Notes: generated by a model not told the origin, from the sequence alone. DNA of 64,000 nucleotides from Clostridia bacterium (GCA_910576325.1 CAJTIM010000005.1:1-64000); one strand, 5' to 3'; positions 25,713 to 34,070 are shown, counted from the stretch's first letter. Program-made: numbers and translations.

Positions 25713-26864
25713 TTAGTTTGTGGACGACGGCTCTTTTTCCAATGCAGGCAGTGAGATGGAGAATACGGTTCCTTCCTCGCTGCTGGCGGCGGAAATGGTG
25801 CCCTGGTGGGCCGTGACGATCTCCTTAGCTATGGCAAGTCCCAGGCCGGCGCCTCCCGTACCGGTGGAACGGGCGCTGTCCAGGCGGAAGAATTTTTCGA
25901 AGATGGAGCGCAGATTTTCCGGAGGAATCACCGGACCCTGGTTGGTAAAGGTGATGCGGACCTGACTTCCCTCCTGCCATGCGCGTATTTCAATAACTGT
26001 GTCCGGGTAGCTGTAAGCGGCAGCATTTTTCAGGATGTTGTTGAACACGCGGGCAAGCTTGTCAGGATCGCCGGGCAGTACTAAGTCCTCCGGCACATGC
26101 ACGTGAGCCGTCTTTCCCGCCGGGGACAGTATAGGATAAAATTCCTCCACCATCTGCTGCAGCATATAGGAAAGATGCAGGTTTTCCCGGTTTAGGGGGA
26201 TGGACTGGAGGTTGAAGCGGGTGATTTCAAAAAATTCATTGATGAGCTGCTCCAGGCGGTAAGACTTATCTAAGGTAATGGAAAGGTATTTGGCACGCTG
26301 TTCTGCAGAAAGCTCCGGGGCTTCGTTCATAAGATCCAGATAGCCGATAACGGAGGTTAAGGGCGTGCGGATATCGTGGGCCAGGTAGACCACCAGATCG
26401 TTTTTCCGCTGTTCGGCCTGACGAGCGTCACGCTCCCGTTTTTCCAGGACATTTTTACATTCGTTGAGCTTAAGCTCCAGAAAGCTCATTTCCGGCGAGA
26501 GGGTGATAAGCTCCCGTGATTCGTCCAGAAGAGCGTCGCAGCCGGCGGAGATCTCATTGAAATAGCCGGTGACCCAATGGACGGAATAGCGGAAAACGGC
26601 GATCAGAGCTATGATAATGGCGATGCAGATGATTATGTCCAGATTTTCCCGGAAGGTGGTCTTGTAGATATACAGGGCATCCAAGTAGTCCAGGCGGAAT
26701 TTGCTGGCCAGGAAGGTGACAACGGCCTCACCGAAGCGTCCCCGTATCAGTTCTCTTAAGAAAAGAACCATTCCGATAGAAATGAGAATGAGGGAGAACA
26801 TTTTCCGCATCATTTTCCGTTCAAACTGATAGTAATTACTCTTTCGTGCTGTTTTTTTACTCAA
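25713..26864 (-). CDS. vanS: Sensor histidine kinase VanS
   Basis: 383 aa. Two membrane segments (about 22-37 and 77-92) around a short outside loop, HAMP-like linker, then DHp with His163 (AHDIRTPLTSVIGYLDLM) and catalytic ATPase motifs (NILKNAAAYS, GGAGLGLAIAKEIV). The layout with a small sensor loop matches VanS of the VanG/VanC group. Overlaps the vanR stop by 8 bp. Confidence 0.9.
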   Translation of the reverse strand: MSKKTARKSNYYQFERKMMRKMFSLILISIGMVLFLRELIRGRFGEAVVTFLASKFRLDYLDALYIYKTTFRENLDIIICIAIIIALIAVFRYSVHWVTGYFNEISAGCDALLDESRELITLSPEMSFLELKLNECKNVLEKRERDARQAEQRKNDLVVYLAHDIRTPLTSVIGYLDLMNEAPELSAEQRAKYLSITLDKSYRLEQLINEFFEITRFNLQSIPLNRENLHLSYMLQQMVEEFYPILSPAGKTAHVHVPEDLVLPGDPDKLARVFNNILKNAAAYSYPDTVIEIRAWQEGSQVRITFTNQGPVIPPENLRSIFEKFFRLDSARSTGTGGAGLGLAIAKEIVTAHQGTISAASSEEGTVFSISLPALEKEPSSTN

Positions 26865-27555
26865 TTTTATACCCCACTCCCCAAACGGTTTTGATGTATT
26901 TTGGTTTTTCGCTGGAATCGTTCATTTTTTCCCGCAGATGCCGGATGTGTACCATGATGGTGTTGTTATTGCTGCTGTAGTATTTTTCGCCCCATACGTC
27001 GAAGAAAAGCCGGTCGGAGCTTACTACCTCGCCGCGGTTTTTGCAGAGGCTCCAGAGGATGGAGAACTCGGTAGGGGTGAGGGCCAGGGGCTTTTCGTTC
27101 AGGGTGCAGGTGTGATCGCGCTTGTTGATGGTTAGGCCGGAGATAGCGATGGTGTCAGGGTCCTCCTCCTGGGCCGGGAGGTTGTTGTATTTGGTGAAGC
27201 GGCGGAGCTGGGCTTTTACGCGGGCGATAAGCTCCAGGGGGCGGAAGGGCTTGGTGATGTAGTCGTCCGCGCCCAGGGTAAGGCCAGTGATTTTGTCGAT
27301 CTCTTCGTCTTTTGCGGTCAACATAATAATGGGAAAGTTTTGGGTTTCCCGGATTTTCTGGCAGATGGAGAAGCCGCTCATGTCCGGCAGCATGACGTCT
27401 AAGATGGCGAGATCAGGGGTGTCATGCTCTAGGTAGGAGAGGACTTCTTTGCCGTTGTAAAATTTGTGAACCTCGTAGGATTCGTTGGAGAGATAGAGTT
27501 CTATGAGATCGGCGATTTCTTTTTCGTCGTCTACGACTAATATTTTTGCTTCCAT
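26857..27555 (-). CDS. vanR: Response regulator VanR (OmpR family)
   Basis: 232 aa. Receiver domain with phosphoacceptor Asp53 (LAILDVMLPDMSG), Lys of TKPFRP, and C-terminal winged helix (LTPTEFSILWSLCKNRGEVV, TVWGVGYKIE). Pairs with VanS by position. Probably controls its own promoter and that of vanG through the shared 10-bp motif. Confidence 0.93.
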   Translation of the reverse strand: MEAKILVVDDEKEIADLIELYLSNESYEVHKFYNGKEVLSYLEHDTPDLAILDVMLPDMSGFSICQKIRETQNFPIIMLTAKDEEIDKITGLTLGADDYITKPFRPLELIARVKAQLRRFTKYNNLPAQEEDPDTIAISGLTINKRDHTCTLNEKPLALTPTEFSILWSLCKNRGEVVSSDRLFFDVWGEKYYSSNNNTIMVHIRHLREKMNDSSEKPKYIKTVWGVGYKIE

Positions 27556-27622
27556 AATATGTAGTGATTCCTTTCTGATTTTGGTTCTGCATCCGATTCG
27601 CGATTCCGCTGGGGGTGGTATC

Positions 27623-27632
27623 TAATGACAGT
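27623..27632 (-). promoter_or_regulatory. Candidate VanR box upstream of vanR
   Basis: TAATGACAGT, 9 of 10 bases identical to the motif upstream of vanG and at a similar distance (about 68-77 bp) from the start codon. Confidence 0.4.
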
Positions 27633-27741
27633 TTACCACATTTTTTTAACTATATCAGAAAAAGCTCCAAAAGTTCTTTAAAATTTGGGGAGAAAATCTT
27701 AAGAAGGGATGAAGATGGGCAGCAAACGCTTCTTTATTTGC

Positions 27742-27770
27742 TTGAACTGCTCAAAACATAGTGTTATACT
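27742..27770 (+). promoter_or_regulatory. Sigma-A-type promoter
   Basis: TTGAAC (27742-27747), 17-bp spacer, TATACT (27765-27770). Transcription would start near 27777 and run into the leader peptide. Confidence 0.75.
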
Positions 27771-27802
27771 TTCAATACAAAGACATTTTGGTGGTGAGAT
27801 TT

Positions 27803-27859
27803 ATGTGTATAAACAAAAAAAGAAAGAATAAAGCCTGTCTCCATGCAAAGCCAGTATAA
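27803..27859 (+). CDS. Leader peptide, 18 aa
   Basis: ATG follows GGTGGTGAG. The peptide (MCINKKRKNK start, ACLHAKPV end) is very basic. Its last codons lie inside the first arms of two alternative stems (27839-27912), so translation would decide which stem forms. This is the layout of leaders that induce resistance genes when antibiotics stall ribosomes. Not recognised as a known leader. Confidence 0.55.
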   Translation: MCINKKRKNKACLHAKPV

Positions 27860-27912
27860 GCGACACTTGCATGGAGTAATCATTAGTCGCTGATATATAT
27901 TGCTGGCTTTGC
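27839..27912 (+). promoter_or_regulatory. Alternative stem-loops, candidate attenuator
   Basis: Stem 1: CTCCATGCAA (27839-27848) with TTGCATGGAG (27867-27876). Stem 2: GCAAAGCCAG (27845-27854) with CTGGCTTTGC (27903-27912), containing AGCGAC (27859-27864) with GTCGCT (27886-27891). They share GCAA and exclude each other. No U-run follows either, so the output may be RNA stability or translation rather than plain termination. Confidence 0.55.
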
Positions 27913-27946
27913 TGCTTGACTAAATCAATCAAGGAGGAAGCCGCAA

Positions 27947-28210
27947 ATGAAATATATGAATGCAAATGAAATTCTCCCTGTTTGCTTGGTTGAAGAATTG
28001 CAAAAGTATATACAGGCAGGTTATCTCTATATTCCTGCAAAAGCCGAGCAGCACAAAGCTTGGGGAGAAGTATCCGGCTACCGAAAAGAGCTTGAAGACC
28101 GTAATAAAAAGATTATTTCAGAATATAAGCAGGGTGTATCTATGGAGGAGCTTGCTGATTATTACCGGCTTTCGGTTTATGCCGTTAGAAAAATAATATA
28201 TCAAAAATAA
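27947..28210 (+). CDS. CD3324-like small HTH protein
   Basis: 87 aa, ATG after CAAGGAGGAAGCC. YIPAKAEQHKAWGEVSGYRK and a C-terminal HTH (MEELADYYRLSVYAVRKII) match a small protein family common in clostridia. Probably DNA-binding; role unknown. Directly downstream of the structured leader and followed by a terminator. Confidence 0.7.
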   Translation: MKYMNANEILPVCLVEELQKYIQAGYLYIPAKAEQHKAWGEVSGYRKELEDRNKKIISEYKQGVSMEELADYYRLSVYAVRKIIYQK

Positions 28211-28215
28211 TGACA

Positions 28216-28249
28216 GGGAGCTGCTTAATGAAAAAGCGGCTCTCTTTTT
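28216..28249 (+). terminator. Terminator after the CD3324-like gene
   Basis: GGGAGCTGCTT pairs with AAGCGGCTCTC, then TTTTT. The acetyltransferase gene beyond it has its own promoter. Confidence 0.75.
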
Positions 28250-28277
28250 ACACTTTACGTCTGTAACGTTTGGTGTA

Positions 28278-28306
28278 TTGAAAACATCGAGGCAGAGGAA
28301 TAAAAT
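28278..28306 (+). promoter_or_regulatory. Promoter of the acetyltransferase gene
   Basis: TTGAAA (28278-28283), 17 bp, TAAAAT (28301-28306), about 34 bp before the start codon. Confidence 0.6.
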
Positions 28307-28339
28307 TATGTTATACGTGACAGGCAGGAGGAATTGAAA

Positions 28340-28972
28340 ATGGCTGATTCAAAGAAAATATATCCGCGCACAGGAGACAAGCAGACTGTTTATCTTAAAA
28401 ATGTGATTACAAAGCCCAATATTGAAGTTGGCGATTATACGATGTATAACGATTTTGTAAATGACCCTGGGGAGTTTGAAAAAAATAATGTATTATATCA
28501 TTATCCCATCAATCATGACAAGCTTATAATCGGAAAATTTTGTTCCATTGCCTGCGGAGTAAAATTCCTTTTCAATAGCGCCAATCACACGTTAGCATCC
28601 CTAAGTACCTACCCTTTTCCTTTGTTTTTTGAAGAATGGGGGCTGGAAAAACAGAATGTGGCGGAAAGTTGGGATAATAAGGGCGGCATTATAATCGGCA
28701 ATGACGTATGGATTGGCTTTGAAGCTGTTATCTTAGCAGGAGTTACAATTGGCGACGGAGCAATCATTGGTACTCAAGCCGTTGTCACAAAAGACGTGCC
28801 CCCATATACCATTGCAGGAGGTATTCCGGCGAAGCCAATTAAAAAACGGTTTGATGAAGATACGATTTCTGATTTACTTCATATCAAATGGTGGAACTGG
28901 CCAAAAGAAAAGATCTCCCAACATATAGGGGCAATACGGTCGGGATGTATCAAGGAGCTTATGGAGGTTTAA
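28340..28972 (+). CDS. Xenobiotic acetyltransferase, Vat/CatB-like hexapeptide protein
   Basis: 210 aa, ATG after AGGAGGAATTG. Left-handed beta-helix hexapeptide repeats ([33 protein letters not shown]) with the XAT-family loop [15 protein letters not shown]; His83 corresponds to the catalytic His of Vat(D) and CatB. C-terminus [11 protein letters not shown] is typical. Members acetylate streptogramin A or chloramphenicol, but many are uncharacterised, so resistance is possible, not shown. AT-richer than the neighbours, suggesting acquisition. Confidence 0.85.
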   Translation: MADSKKIYPRTGDKQTVYLKNVITKPNIEVGDYTMYNDFVNDPGEFEKNNVLYHYPINHDKLIIGKFCSIACGVKFLFNSANHTLASLSTYPFPLFFEEWGLEKQNVAESWDNKGGIIIGNDVWIGFEAVILAGVTIGDGAIIGTQAVVTKDVPPYTIAGGIPAKPIKKRFDEDTISDLLHIKWWNWPKEKISQHIGAIRSGCIKELMEV

Positions 28973-28974
28973 AT

Positions 28975-29682
28975 ATGTGTACGAGATTTGTTTATAACGG
29001 TGACGATACCATTGTCGGATTTAATTTTGACATTGATCTTTCCGTATGGACGCATAAGGTAATTGCAGAAAAGGACAGGTTTTATATCGGAATTAAAATG
29101 CCGGATAATAGATATCACTCATTTCATGGAATCAATAGAAACGGGAATGTCGGGACCTTGCTTTATGTGAACGGAAATAAGAATGGTGAATATTGCGGCG
29201 ATGAGACATGTATTACAATTGCTGATTTAACAGAAAGCTATATTAAAGGCGAAATTCTATTTGACGATGCGCTCCATATGGTACGGAGCAAGAAAATTGT
29301 ATATGCAAAAGACGCCACAATGCAGGCTATGCTTTCTGATAAAGACGGACATGTTCTTATTATTGAGCCAGGGATAGGATACCGCCTGGAGAAAACAAAG
29401 TATTCGCTGATTACCAACTATTCGGTTTTGAATCCCGAAATAACCAGACCCTATATTGTATTTGGGGACGACAGATTTGAGAGGGCTGATGAGCAGCTAA
29501 AGAAACAGAATGATAATTTTTCCGTCACGGATGCATTCCATGTATTAAACGCAGTAAGTCAAGAAGGACTTTGGGCGACACGGGTTTCTTTTGTATATTC
29601 GGTGAAAGAGAATCGGGTTTACTACGTTTTAAATAATGACTTTAAGAATATCACGGAATACCAATTTGACAGGAAGCAGTAA
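28975..29682 (+). CDS. Ntn hydrolase, linear-amide C-N hydrolase (bile salt hydrolase/penicillin acylase-like)
   Basis: 235 aa, starting 2 bp after the acetyltransferase stop (ribosome binding site GGAGG). MCTRFVYNG exposes Cys2 as the N-terminal nucleophile, with GFNFDID matching the GRNxD region of the choloylglycine hydrolase fold. It is shorter than bile salt hydrolases (about 320 aa), so the substrate is open: acyl amides, N-acyl amino acids or beta-lactam side chains are options. Coupled to the acetyltransferase. Confidence 0.7.
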   Translation: MCTRFVYNGDDTIVGFNFDIDLSVWTHKVIAEKDRFYIGIKMPDNRYHSFHGINRNGNVGTLLYVNGNKNGEYCGDETCITIADLTESYIKGEILFDDALHMVRSKKIVYAKDATMQAMLSDKDGHVLIIEPGIGYRLEKTKYSLITNYSVLNPEITRPYIVFGDDRFERADEQLKKQNDNFSVTDAFHVLNAVSQEGLWATRVSFVYSVKENRVYYVLNNDFKNITEYQFDRKQ

Positions 29683-29761
29683 CAAAAAATATACTGCAAA
29701 GCATTTTTACAAAGCTTTGGAGAAGACACACTAAAGATAACAGAACATGCGCCATAAAAAA

Positions 29762-29876
29762 ATACCGCAAAATAAGCCGGCAGCCATTTCCATATCAAAC
29801 CTAATCAAGCACCAATATCCGGTCAAGTACCCGGTCAGCTGATATGGGAAAAAGCTGCGGCCTTATTTTGCGGCAT
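29762..29876. repeat. Long imperfect inverted repeat, likely terminator
   Basis: Arms 29762-29796 (ACCGCAAAATAAG... CATATC) and 29841-29876 (GATATGG...CTTATTTTGCGG) pair with a few mismatches around a 44-nt loop. It lies between convergent genes, so it may end both transcripts. Confidence 0.6.
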
Positions 29877-29884
29877 CTTTTCAT

Positions 29885-30304
29885 TTACGGGCGGGTGTCC
29901 GCAGATGAACCGGCGTCCGGCTGCATCCGCCGGAACAGCCGTTCATACAGCAGCCCGGTCAGAAACCATACCGGCGCATAGTCAAGCCGTATCACACCGT
30001 CAATATTCCACCGTGCCCTGCTGTAGTCCCAGGGGCACATACCGCGTTTTTTCAGCAGACTTCCGGTGATGAATTCTCCAAGGAAAATAGCACAGGCATA
30101 GACGCTCCCCCGAAACAGCGTCCCTTTTTTTCGAATCCAACGGGAGACAGGAGCCAGAAAAGCGGCCATCCCATAGATGGGAAACATCCAGATAGAGGAA
30201 TGGCCCTCAAGCTTCATCTGTCTCCTCTGAAGAGATTTGAGCCCTGTCCAGAAGATTTCCAGGCACCAGCCGATAAGTCCGCAGACAATAAATTTATTTT
30301 TCAT
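29885..30304 (-). CDS. Putative membrane protein of the CmpB-like 'ABC transporter permease' family
   Basis: 139 aa with about four membrane segments. The pattern GLIGWCLEIFWTG, SSIWMFPIYGMAAFLAP, CAIFLGEFITGSLL and CPWDYSRARWNIDGVIRLDY is typical of this small clostridial family (Pfam ABC_trans_CmpB). Its actual function is unknown and no ABC partners are adjacent. Confidence 0.7.
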   Translation of the reverse strand: MKNKFIVCGLIGWCLEIFWTGLKSLQRRQMKLEGHSSIWMFPIYGMAAFLAPVSRWIRKKGTLFRGSVYACAIFLGEFITGSLLKKRGMCPWDYSRARWNIDGVIRLDYAPVWFLTGLLYERLFRRMQPDAGSSADTRP

Positions 30305-30524
30305 AAGGATAGTATGCGCTGAAAAGCCGAAAGAAATTCTATTGAAATCATGTGAAGGATGTAATATACTTGGGATGCGGCAGATTGGAAGAATTTACAG
30401 ATAAAATTCCCAAATTCATCCGGCCGATGCGGAGATTACAGCCCTTTACAAAGCAGATAATAAACAATTCGGCCTGCTGCCGACCGTCAGACAGCAGTTA
30501 ACAGCAGATTGGAAAGAGGAAATC

Positions 30525-31817
30525 ATGACATACAAGGAAGCAAGAGCATTTATAGATGACACATCAAAATACGGCTATATCCTGGGCCTGGATACGGTGA
30601 CGGAGCTGCTGGGCCGTCTCGGAAATCCGCAGGATGATTTGAAGTTTGTCCATATAGCAGGAACCAACGGCAAGGGTTCCATTCTGGCCTACGTATCGAC
30701 TATATTGAAGGAAGCCGGCTACAAGGTGGGAAGGTACATTTCCCCCACGATTTTTGAATACCGTGAGCGAATCCAGGTAAATGAAGTCTATATACCGGAG
30801 GAAGCTGTGGCAAGACTGGCGGAGCGGATCTACCATGCAGGACAGGAGATGCTCTCGGAGGGGCTTGCTCATCCCACCGCCTTTGAGGTGGAGACAGCTC
30901 TGGCATTTCTCTATTTTAAAGAAATGAACTGCGACATCGTAGTGCTGGAAACCGGTATGGGTGGCCTGACGGATGCGACAAACGTGGTAAAAACCACCCT
31001 GGTATCCGCATTTGCGTCTATCAGTATGGATCATATGGGATTTTTGGGAAATACTCTGGAGGAGATCGCAAAAATCAAATCGGGAATCATCAAGCCCGAT
31101 ACCATAGTGGTAAGCACGTCCCAAAAGCCTCAGGTGCGCAAGGTTCTTGAGGAAGCCTGCCGGGAAAAACAGGCTTCTTACCGGGAGGTAAGGGAAACGG
31201 ATCTCAGAGATAAAAAGATAAGCTTTGCGGAGCAGAGCTTCACCTATAAAGACAGAACAAAGCTCCGGCCGGGAATCCTGGGAAGCTGTCAGCTTGAAAA
31301 TGCGGCCGCAGCAGTTGAGGTAATCGATGCGTTGGGCCAAGTCGGATATCCTGCTTCGGAGGAGGCTTTGCGAAAAGGACTGGAGCAGACCCAATGGATC
31401 GGCCGCTTTACCGTAGTGGACGAGCATCCGCTGTTTATGGCAGACGGAGCGCACAACCGGGACGCGGCGGATCGGCTATTGGAAACACTGAATCTTTATG
31501 TGCCGGAAAAACGGAAGATATTTATTATCGGCGTCCTTGGGGACAAGGAGTATGATTACATGATGAGCCGCCTGGCGCCCGAGGCGGAGCGGATTGTGAC
31601 GGTTATGACGCCGGACAATCAAAGGGCGCTGCCTGCAAAAAAGCTTGCGGAGGCGGTGCGGCCGTACAATCCCCGGGTAGAAGCGGCTGCGGATATTCCG
31701 GAGGCGGTGGAAAAAGCGAGAAGCTACGCAGGGGAGGACGGAATGGTTCTGGCCTTTGGTTCCTTGTCTTATCTTGGCGAGCTTATCCGCGCGGTCAGGA
31801 AAAAGGAGTGTCAATAA
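30525..31817 (+). CDS. folC: Bifunctional dihydrofolate/folylpolyglutamate synthase
   Basis: 430 aa Mur-ligase fold. P-loop HIAGTNGKGSILAYV, the folate loop with ISPTIFEYRERIQVN, ETGMGGLTDATNVV, SISMDHMGFLG, and C-terminal ADGAHNRDAAD. Adds glutamate to folates. Ribosome binding site AGAGGAAATC. pheA-type gene follows after 35 bp. Confidence 0.94.
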   Translation: MTYKEARAFIDDTSKYGYILGLDTVTELLGRLGNPQDDLKFVHIAGTNGKGSILAYVSTILKEAGYKVGRYISPTIFEYRERIQVNEVYIPEEAVARLAERIYHAGQEMLSEGLAHPTAFEVETALAFLYFKEMNCDIVVLETGMGGLTDATNVVKTTLVSAFASISMDHMGFLGNTLEEIAKIKSGIIKPDTIVVSTSQKPQVRKVLEEACREKQASYREVRETDLRDKKISFAEQSFTYKDRTKLRPGILGSCQLENAAAAVEVIDALGQVGYPASEEALRKGLEQTQWIGRFTVVDEHPLFMADGAHNRDAADRLLETLNLYVPEKRKIFIIGVLGDKEYDYMMSRLAPEAERIVTVMTPDNQRALPAKKLAEAVRPYNPRVEAAADIPEAVEKARSYAGEDGMVLAFGSLSYLGELIRAVRKKECQ

Positions 31818-31852
31818 ATCGGATATCATTTTTGTAAAGAAAGGAACACAAC

Positions 31853-32980
31853 ATGAGAGATCTGGCAGAACTGAGACAGGAGATTGACGAAATTGATGCA
31901 CAGATGGTTAAGCTTTTTGAACAGCGGATGGCCGTCTCGGAAGAGGTGGCGGAATATAAGGTAGCCGTGGGGAAAAAGATCCTGGATAAAGAGCGCGAAA
32001 AGCTGAAAATTCAGGCTGTCAAGTCCATGACCTGCAATGAGTTTAACAGCCACGGCGTGGAAGAGCTGTACAACCAGATTATGGCCATGAGCCGGAAGCT
32101 CCAGTATCAGCGGATGGAGCAGCAGGCTATCGGCCGTCTGCCCTTTGTGATGGTGGATGAGCTTGAGAAAAAGAATGTCCGGGTCGTCTACCAGGGCGTG
32201 GAGGGAGCTTATGCGCAGCAGGCCATGTTTGAATTTTTCGGGGAGGATGTGAACCACTTCCATGTGGAGCGGTGGCGCGACGCGATGGAGGCAATTGCCG
32301 AGGGGATGGCGGACTATGCGGTGTTGCCCATTGAAAATTCTTCCGCAGGCATTGTAAACGACAACTATGATCTTCTCCAGGAGTTTGACAATTACATTGT
32401 GGGAGAGCAAGTAATGACCATCCGTCATGCGCTCCTTGGAACACAGGAGGCAAAGCTTTCGGATATACAAACGGTGTATTCCCATCCCCAGGGCCTGATG
32501 CAGTGCGCAAAATATCTGGATGAAAACCGCCGGTGGCGGCAGATCAGCCTTCTCAACACAGCGGTAGCGGCTCAGAAGGTGGCGGAGGACGGGGATAAAA
32601 CCCAGGCGGCCATTGCAAGCACTCTGGCCGGAAAGCAGCATGGACTGAAGGTGCTGAAGGAGAACATCAATTTCAGCGGTCAGAACTCCACTCGTTTTCT
32701 GATTGTAACGAATCAGCGGATTTTCTGCAGGAGCGCAGGAAAGGTGAGCATCTGCTTTGAGGTCAGCCACGAGAGCGGCTGCCTTTACAATGTACTGTCG
32801 CATTTTATATTCAACAATCTCAATATGTGCCGGATAGAGTCACGGCCCATTGCGGAAAAGAACTGGGAGTATCATTTCTTCGTGGATTTTGAAGGCAACT
32901 TAAACGACAGCGCCGTGAAAAACGCTCTTCGCGGAATCAGAGAAGAGGCATTAAATATGAAAATATTGGGGAATTATTAG
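31853..32980 (+). CDS. pheA: Chorismate mutase-prephenate dehydratase (P-protein)
   Basis: 375 aa with three parts: AroQ chorismate mutase (1-90; LAELRQEIDEIDAQMVKLFE), prephenate dehydratase (about 105-285; VYQGVEGAYAQQA, LPIENSSAGIVNDNYDLL, NSTRFLIV) and a C-terminal ACT domain (VSICFEVSHESGCLYNVLS, ESRP). Makes phenylpyruvate from chorismate; the ACT domain usually gives phenylalanine feedback. Ribosome binding site AAAGGAACAC. Confidence 0.95.
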   Translation: MRDLAELRQEIDEIDAQMVKLFEQRMAVSEEVAEYKVAVGKKILDKEREKLKIQAVKSMTCNEFNSHGVEELYNQIMAMSRKLQYQRMEQQAIGRLPFVMVDELEKKNVRVVYQGVEGAYAQQAMFEFFGEDVNHFHVERWRDAMEAIAEGMADYAVLPIENSSAGIVNDNYDLLQEFDNYIVGEQVMTIRHALLGTQEAKLSDIQTVYSHPQGLMQCAKYLDENRRWRQISLLNTAVAAQKVAEDGDKTQAAIASTLAGKQHGLKVLKENINFSGQNSTRFLIVTNQRIFCRSAGKVSICFEVSHESGCLYNVLSHFIFNNLNMCRIESRPIAEKNWEYHFFVDFEGNLNDSAVKNALRGIREEALNMKILGNY

Positions 32981-33020
32981 GATGCGGGATATTACGGAAC
33001 CGGAATAAGATCTGGTAAAG

Positions 33021-33130
33021 CCGCAAAGGTGCACGAGAGAAACTTTTATGAGTGCCCTTCTGAATAAAAGTTTCTCTCAATACAGGTGTGCCGAAGCGAC
33101 TTTACCCTTTAGTGCTGTCGCGCAGCGACT
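33021..33130. repeat. Solo copy of the 119-bp repeat unit
   Basis: Matches the array at 13352-13842, with a fully paired first hairpin GAGAGAAACTTTTAT / ATAAAAGTTTCTCTC. It runs directly into the other palindrome at 33129, upstream of degV. Confidence 0.88.
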
Positions 33131-33180
33131 AGTAGTTCGTACCGGAAATCCTTGTGCATATTTCCGATACGGACTACTAG
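33129..33180. repeat. Dispersed palindrome, copy 2
   Basis: CTAGTAGTTCGTACCGGAAAT with ATTTCCGATACGGACTACTAG. Homologous to 8345-8392. It lies 20 bp before the degV start and directly abuts the 119-bp unit. Confidence 0.85.
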
Positions 33181-33200
33181 AATTAGAATGGAGGACTAAG

Positions 33201-34070
33201 ATGAACACTTATGTAATTATGACAGACATCAATGCGGACCTTCCCGAAGACTATATTCGGGAGCATAACCTGGAAATTTTGTCTCTGAGCTATATCATAG
33301 ACGGAGAAACCTATGACAGAACACATCCTCTTGAGGTAGAAGAGTTTTACAGCCGAATGCGCGGCGGTTCCATGCCCACTACCTCCCAGGTCAATCCCGA
33401 GCAGGCCAGGGAAGCTTTTACCGCCTGTATGGAACAGGGGAAGGACGTTCTTTATATTGCATTTTCATCAGGATTAAGCGGAACGTACAACAGCGGAAGA
33501 GTTGCCGCGGAGGAGCTTAAGGAGGAGGGACGCTTTCCGGAGAGAAAGGTGATTGTTCTGGATTCTCTGAGCGCTTCTCTGGGACAGGGTCTTCTGGTAC
33601 ACAAGGCGGTACAGCTGAAAGAGTCCGGGAAATCTCTGGAGGAGGTGGCAGCCTGGGTAGAGGAGAACAAGCTGAACCTGTGCCATAATTTTACGGTAGA
33701 CGATCTCTTTCACCTTCAGCGGGGCGGCCGCGTATCCAAGGCCACGGCTATTGTGGGAACTATGATCAACATTAAGCCTATTCTCCATGTGGACAATGAA
33801 GGCCATCTCATACCGGTCGGCAAGGTCCGCGGAAGAAAGAAATCCCTGTCCGCCCTGGTTGATCGTATGGGAGAACAGATCAAGGGCTTTGAGAATCCGG
33901 AGGTATTTATCAGCCACGGCGACTGCCTGGAGGATGCCCGGTATGTGGAAAAGCTGGTCCGGGAGCGCTTCGGCGTGGAAAGCTTTCTGATCAATCACGT
34001 AGGCCCCACCATCGGAGCACATTCCGGCCCCGGGACAATGGCGCTGTTTTTTATGGGGAATCCCAGGTAG
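33201..34070 (+). CDS. DegV-family fatty-acid-binding protein
   Basis: 289 aa from the ATG after GGAGGACTAAG. DegV motifs: MPTTSQVNPEQ, the lipid-site loop IAFSSGLSGTYNS, VDDLFHLQRGGRVSK and C-terminal VGPTIGAHSGPGTMALFF. Related proteins (FakB) present fatty acids to the FakA kinase; no fakA is nearby. The frame stays open upstream through both repeats to 33048, but the ribosome binding site favours this start. Confidence 0.9.
   Translation: MNTYVIMTDINADLPEDYIREHNLEILSLSYIIDGETYDRTHPLEVEEFYSRMRGGSMPTTSQVNPEQAREAFTACMEQGKDVLYIAFSSGLSGTYNSGRVAAEELKEEGRFPERKVIVLDSLSASLGQGLLVHKAVQLKESGKSLEEVAAWVEENKLNLCHNFTVDDLFHLQRGGRVSKATAIVGTMINIKPILHVDNEGHLIPVGKVRGRKKSLSALVDRMGEQIKGFENPEVFISHGDCLEDARYVEKLVRERFGVESFLINHVGPTIGAHSGPGTMALFFMGNPR

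Noticed and set aside
30564..31454. 296-codon minus-strand ORF opposite folC
   Set aside because: No motifs or ribosome binding site; folC on the plus strand has full family motifs.
31826..32803. 325-codon minus-strand ORF opposite the prephenate dehydratase gene
   Set aside because: His/Leu-rich shadow frame without recognisable domains.
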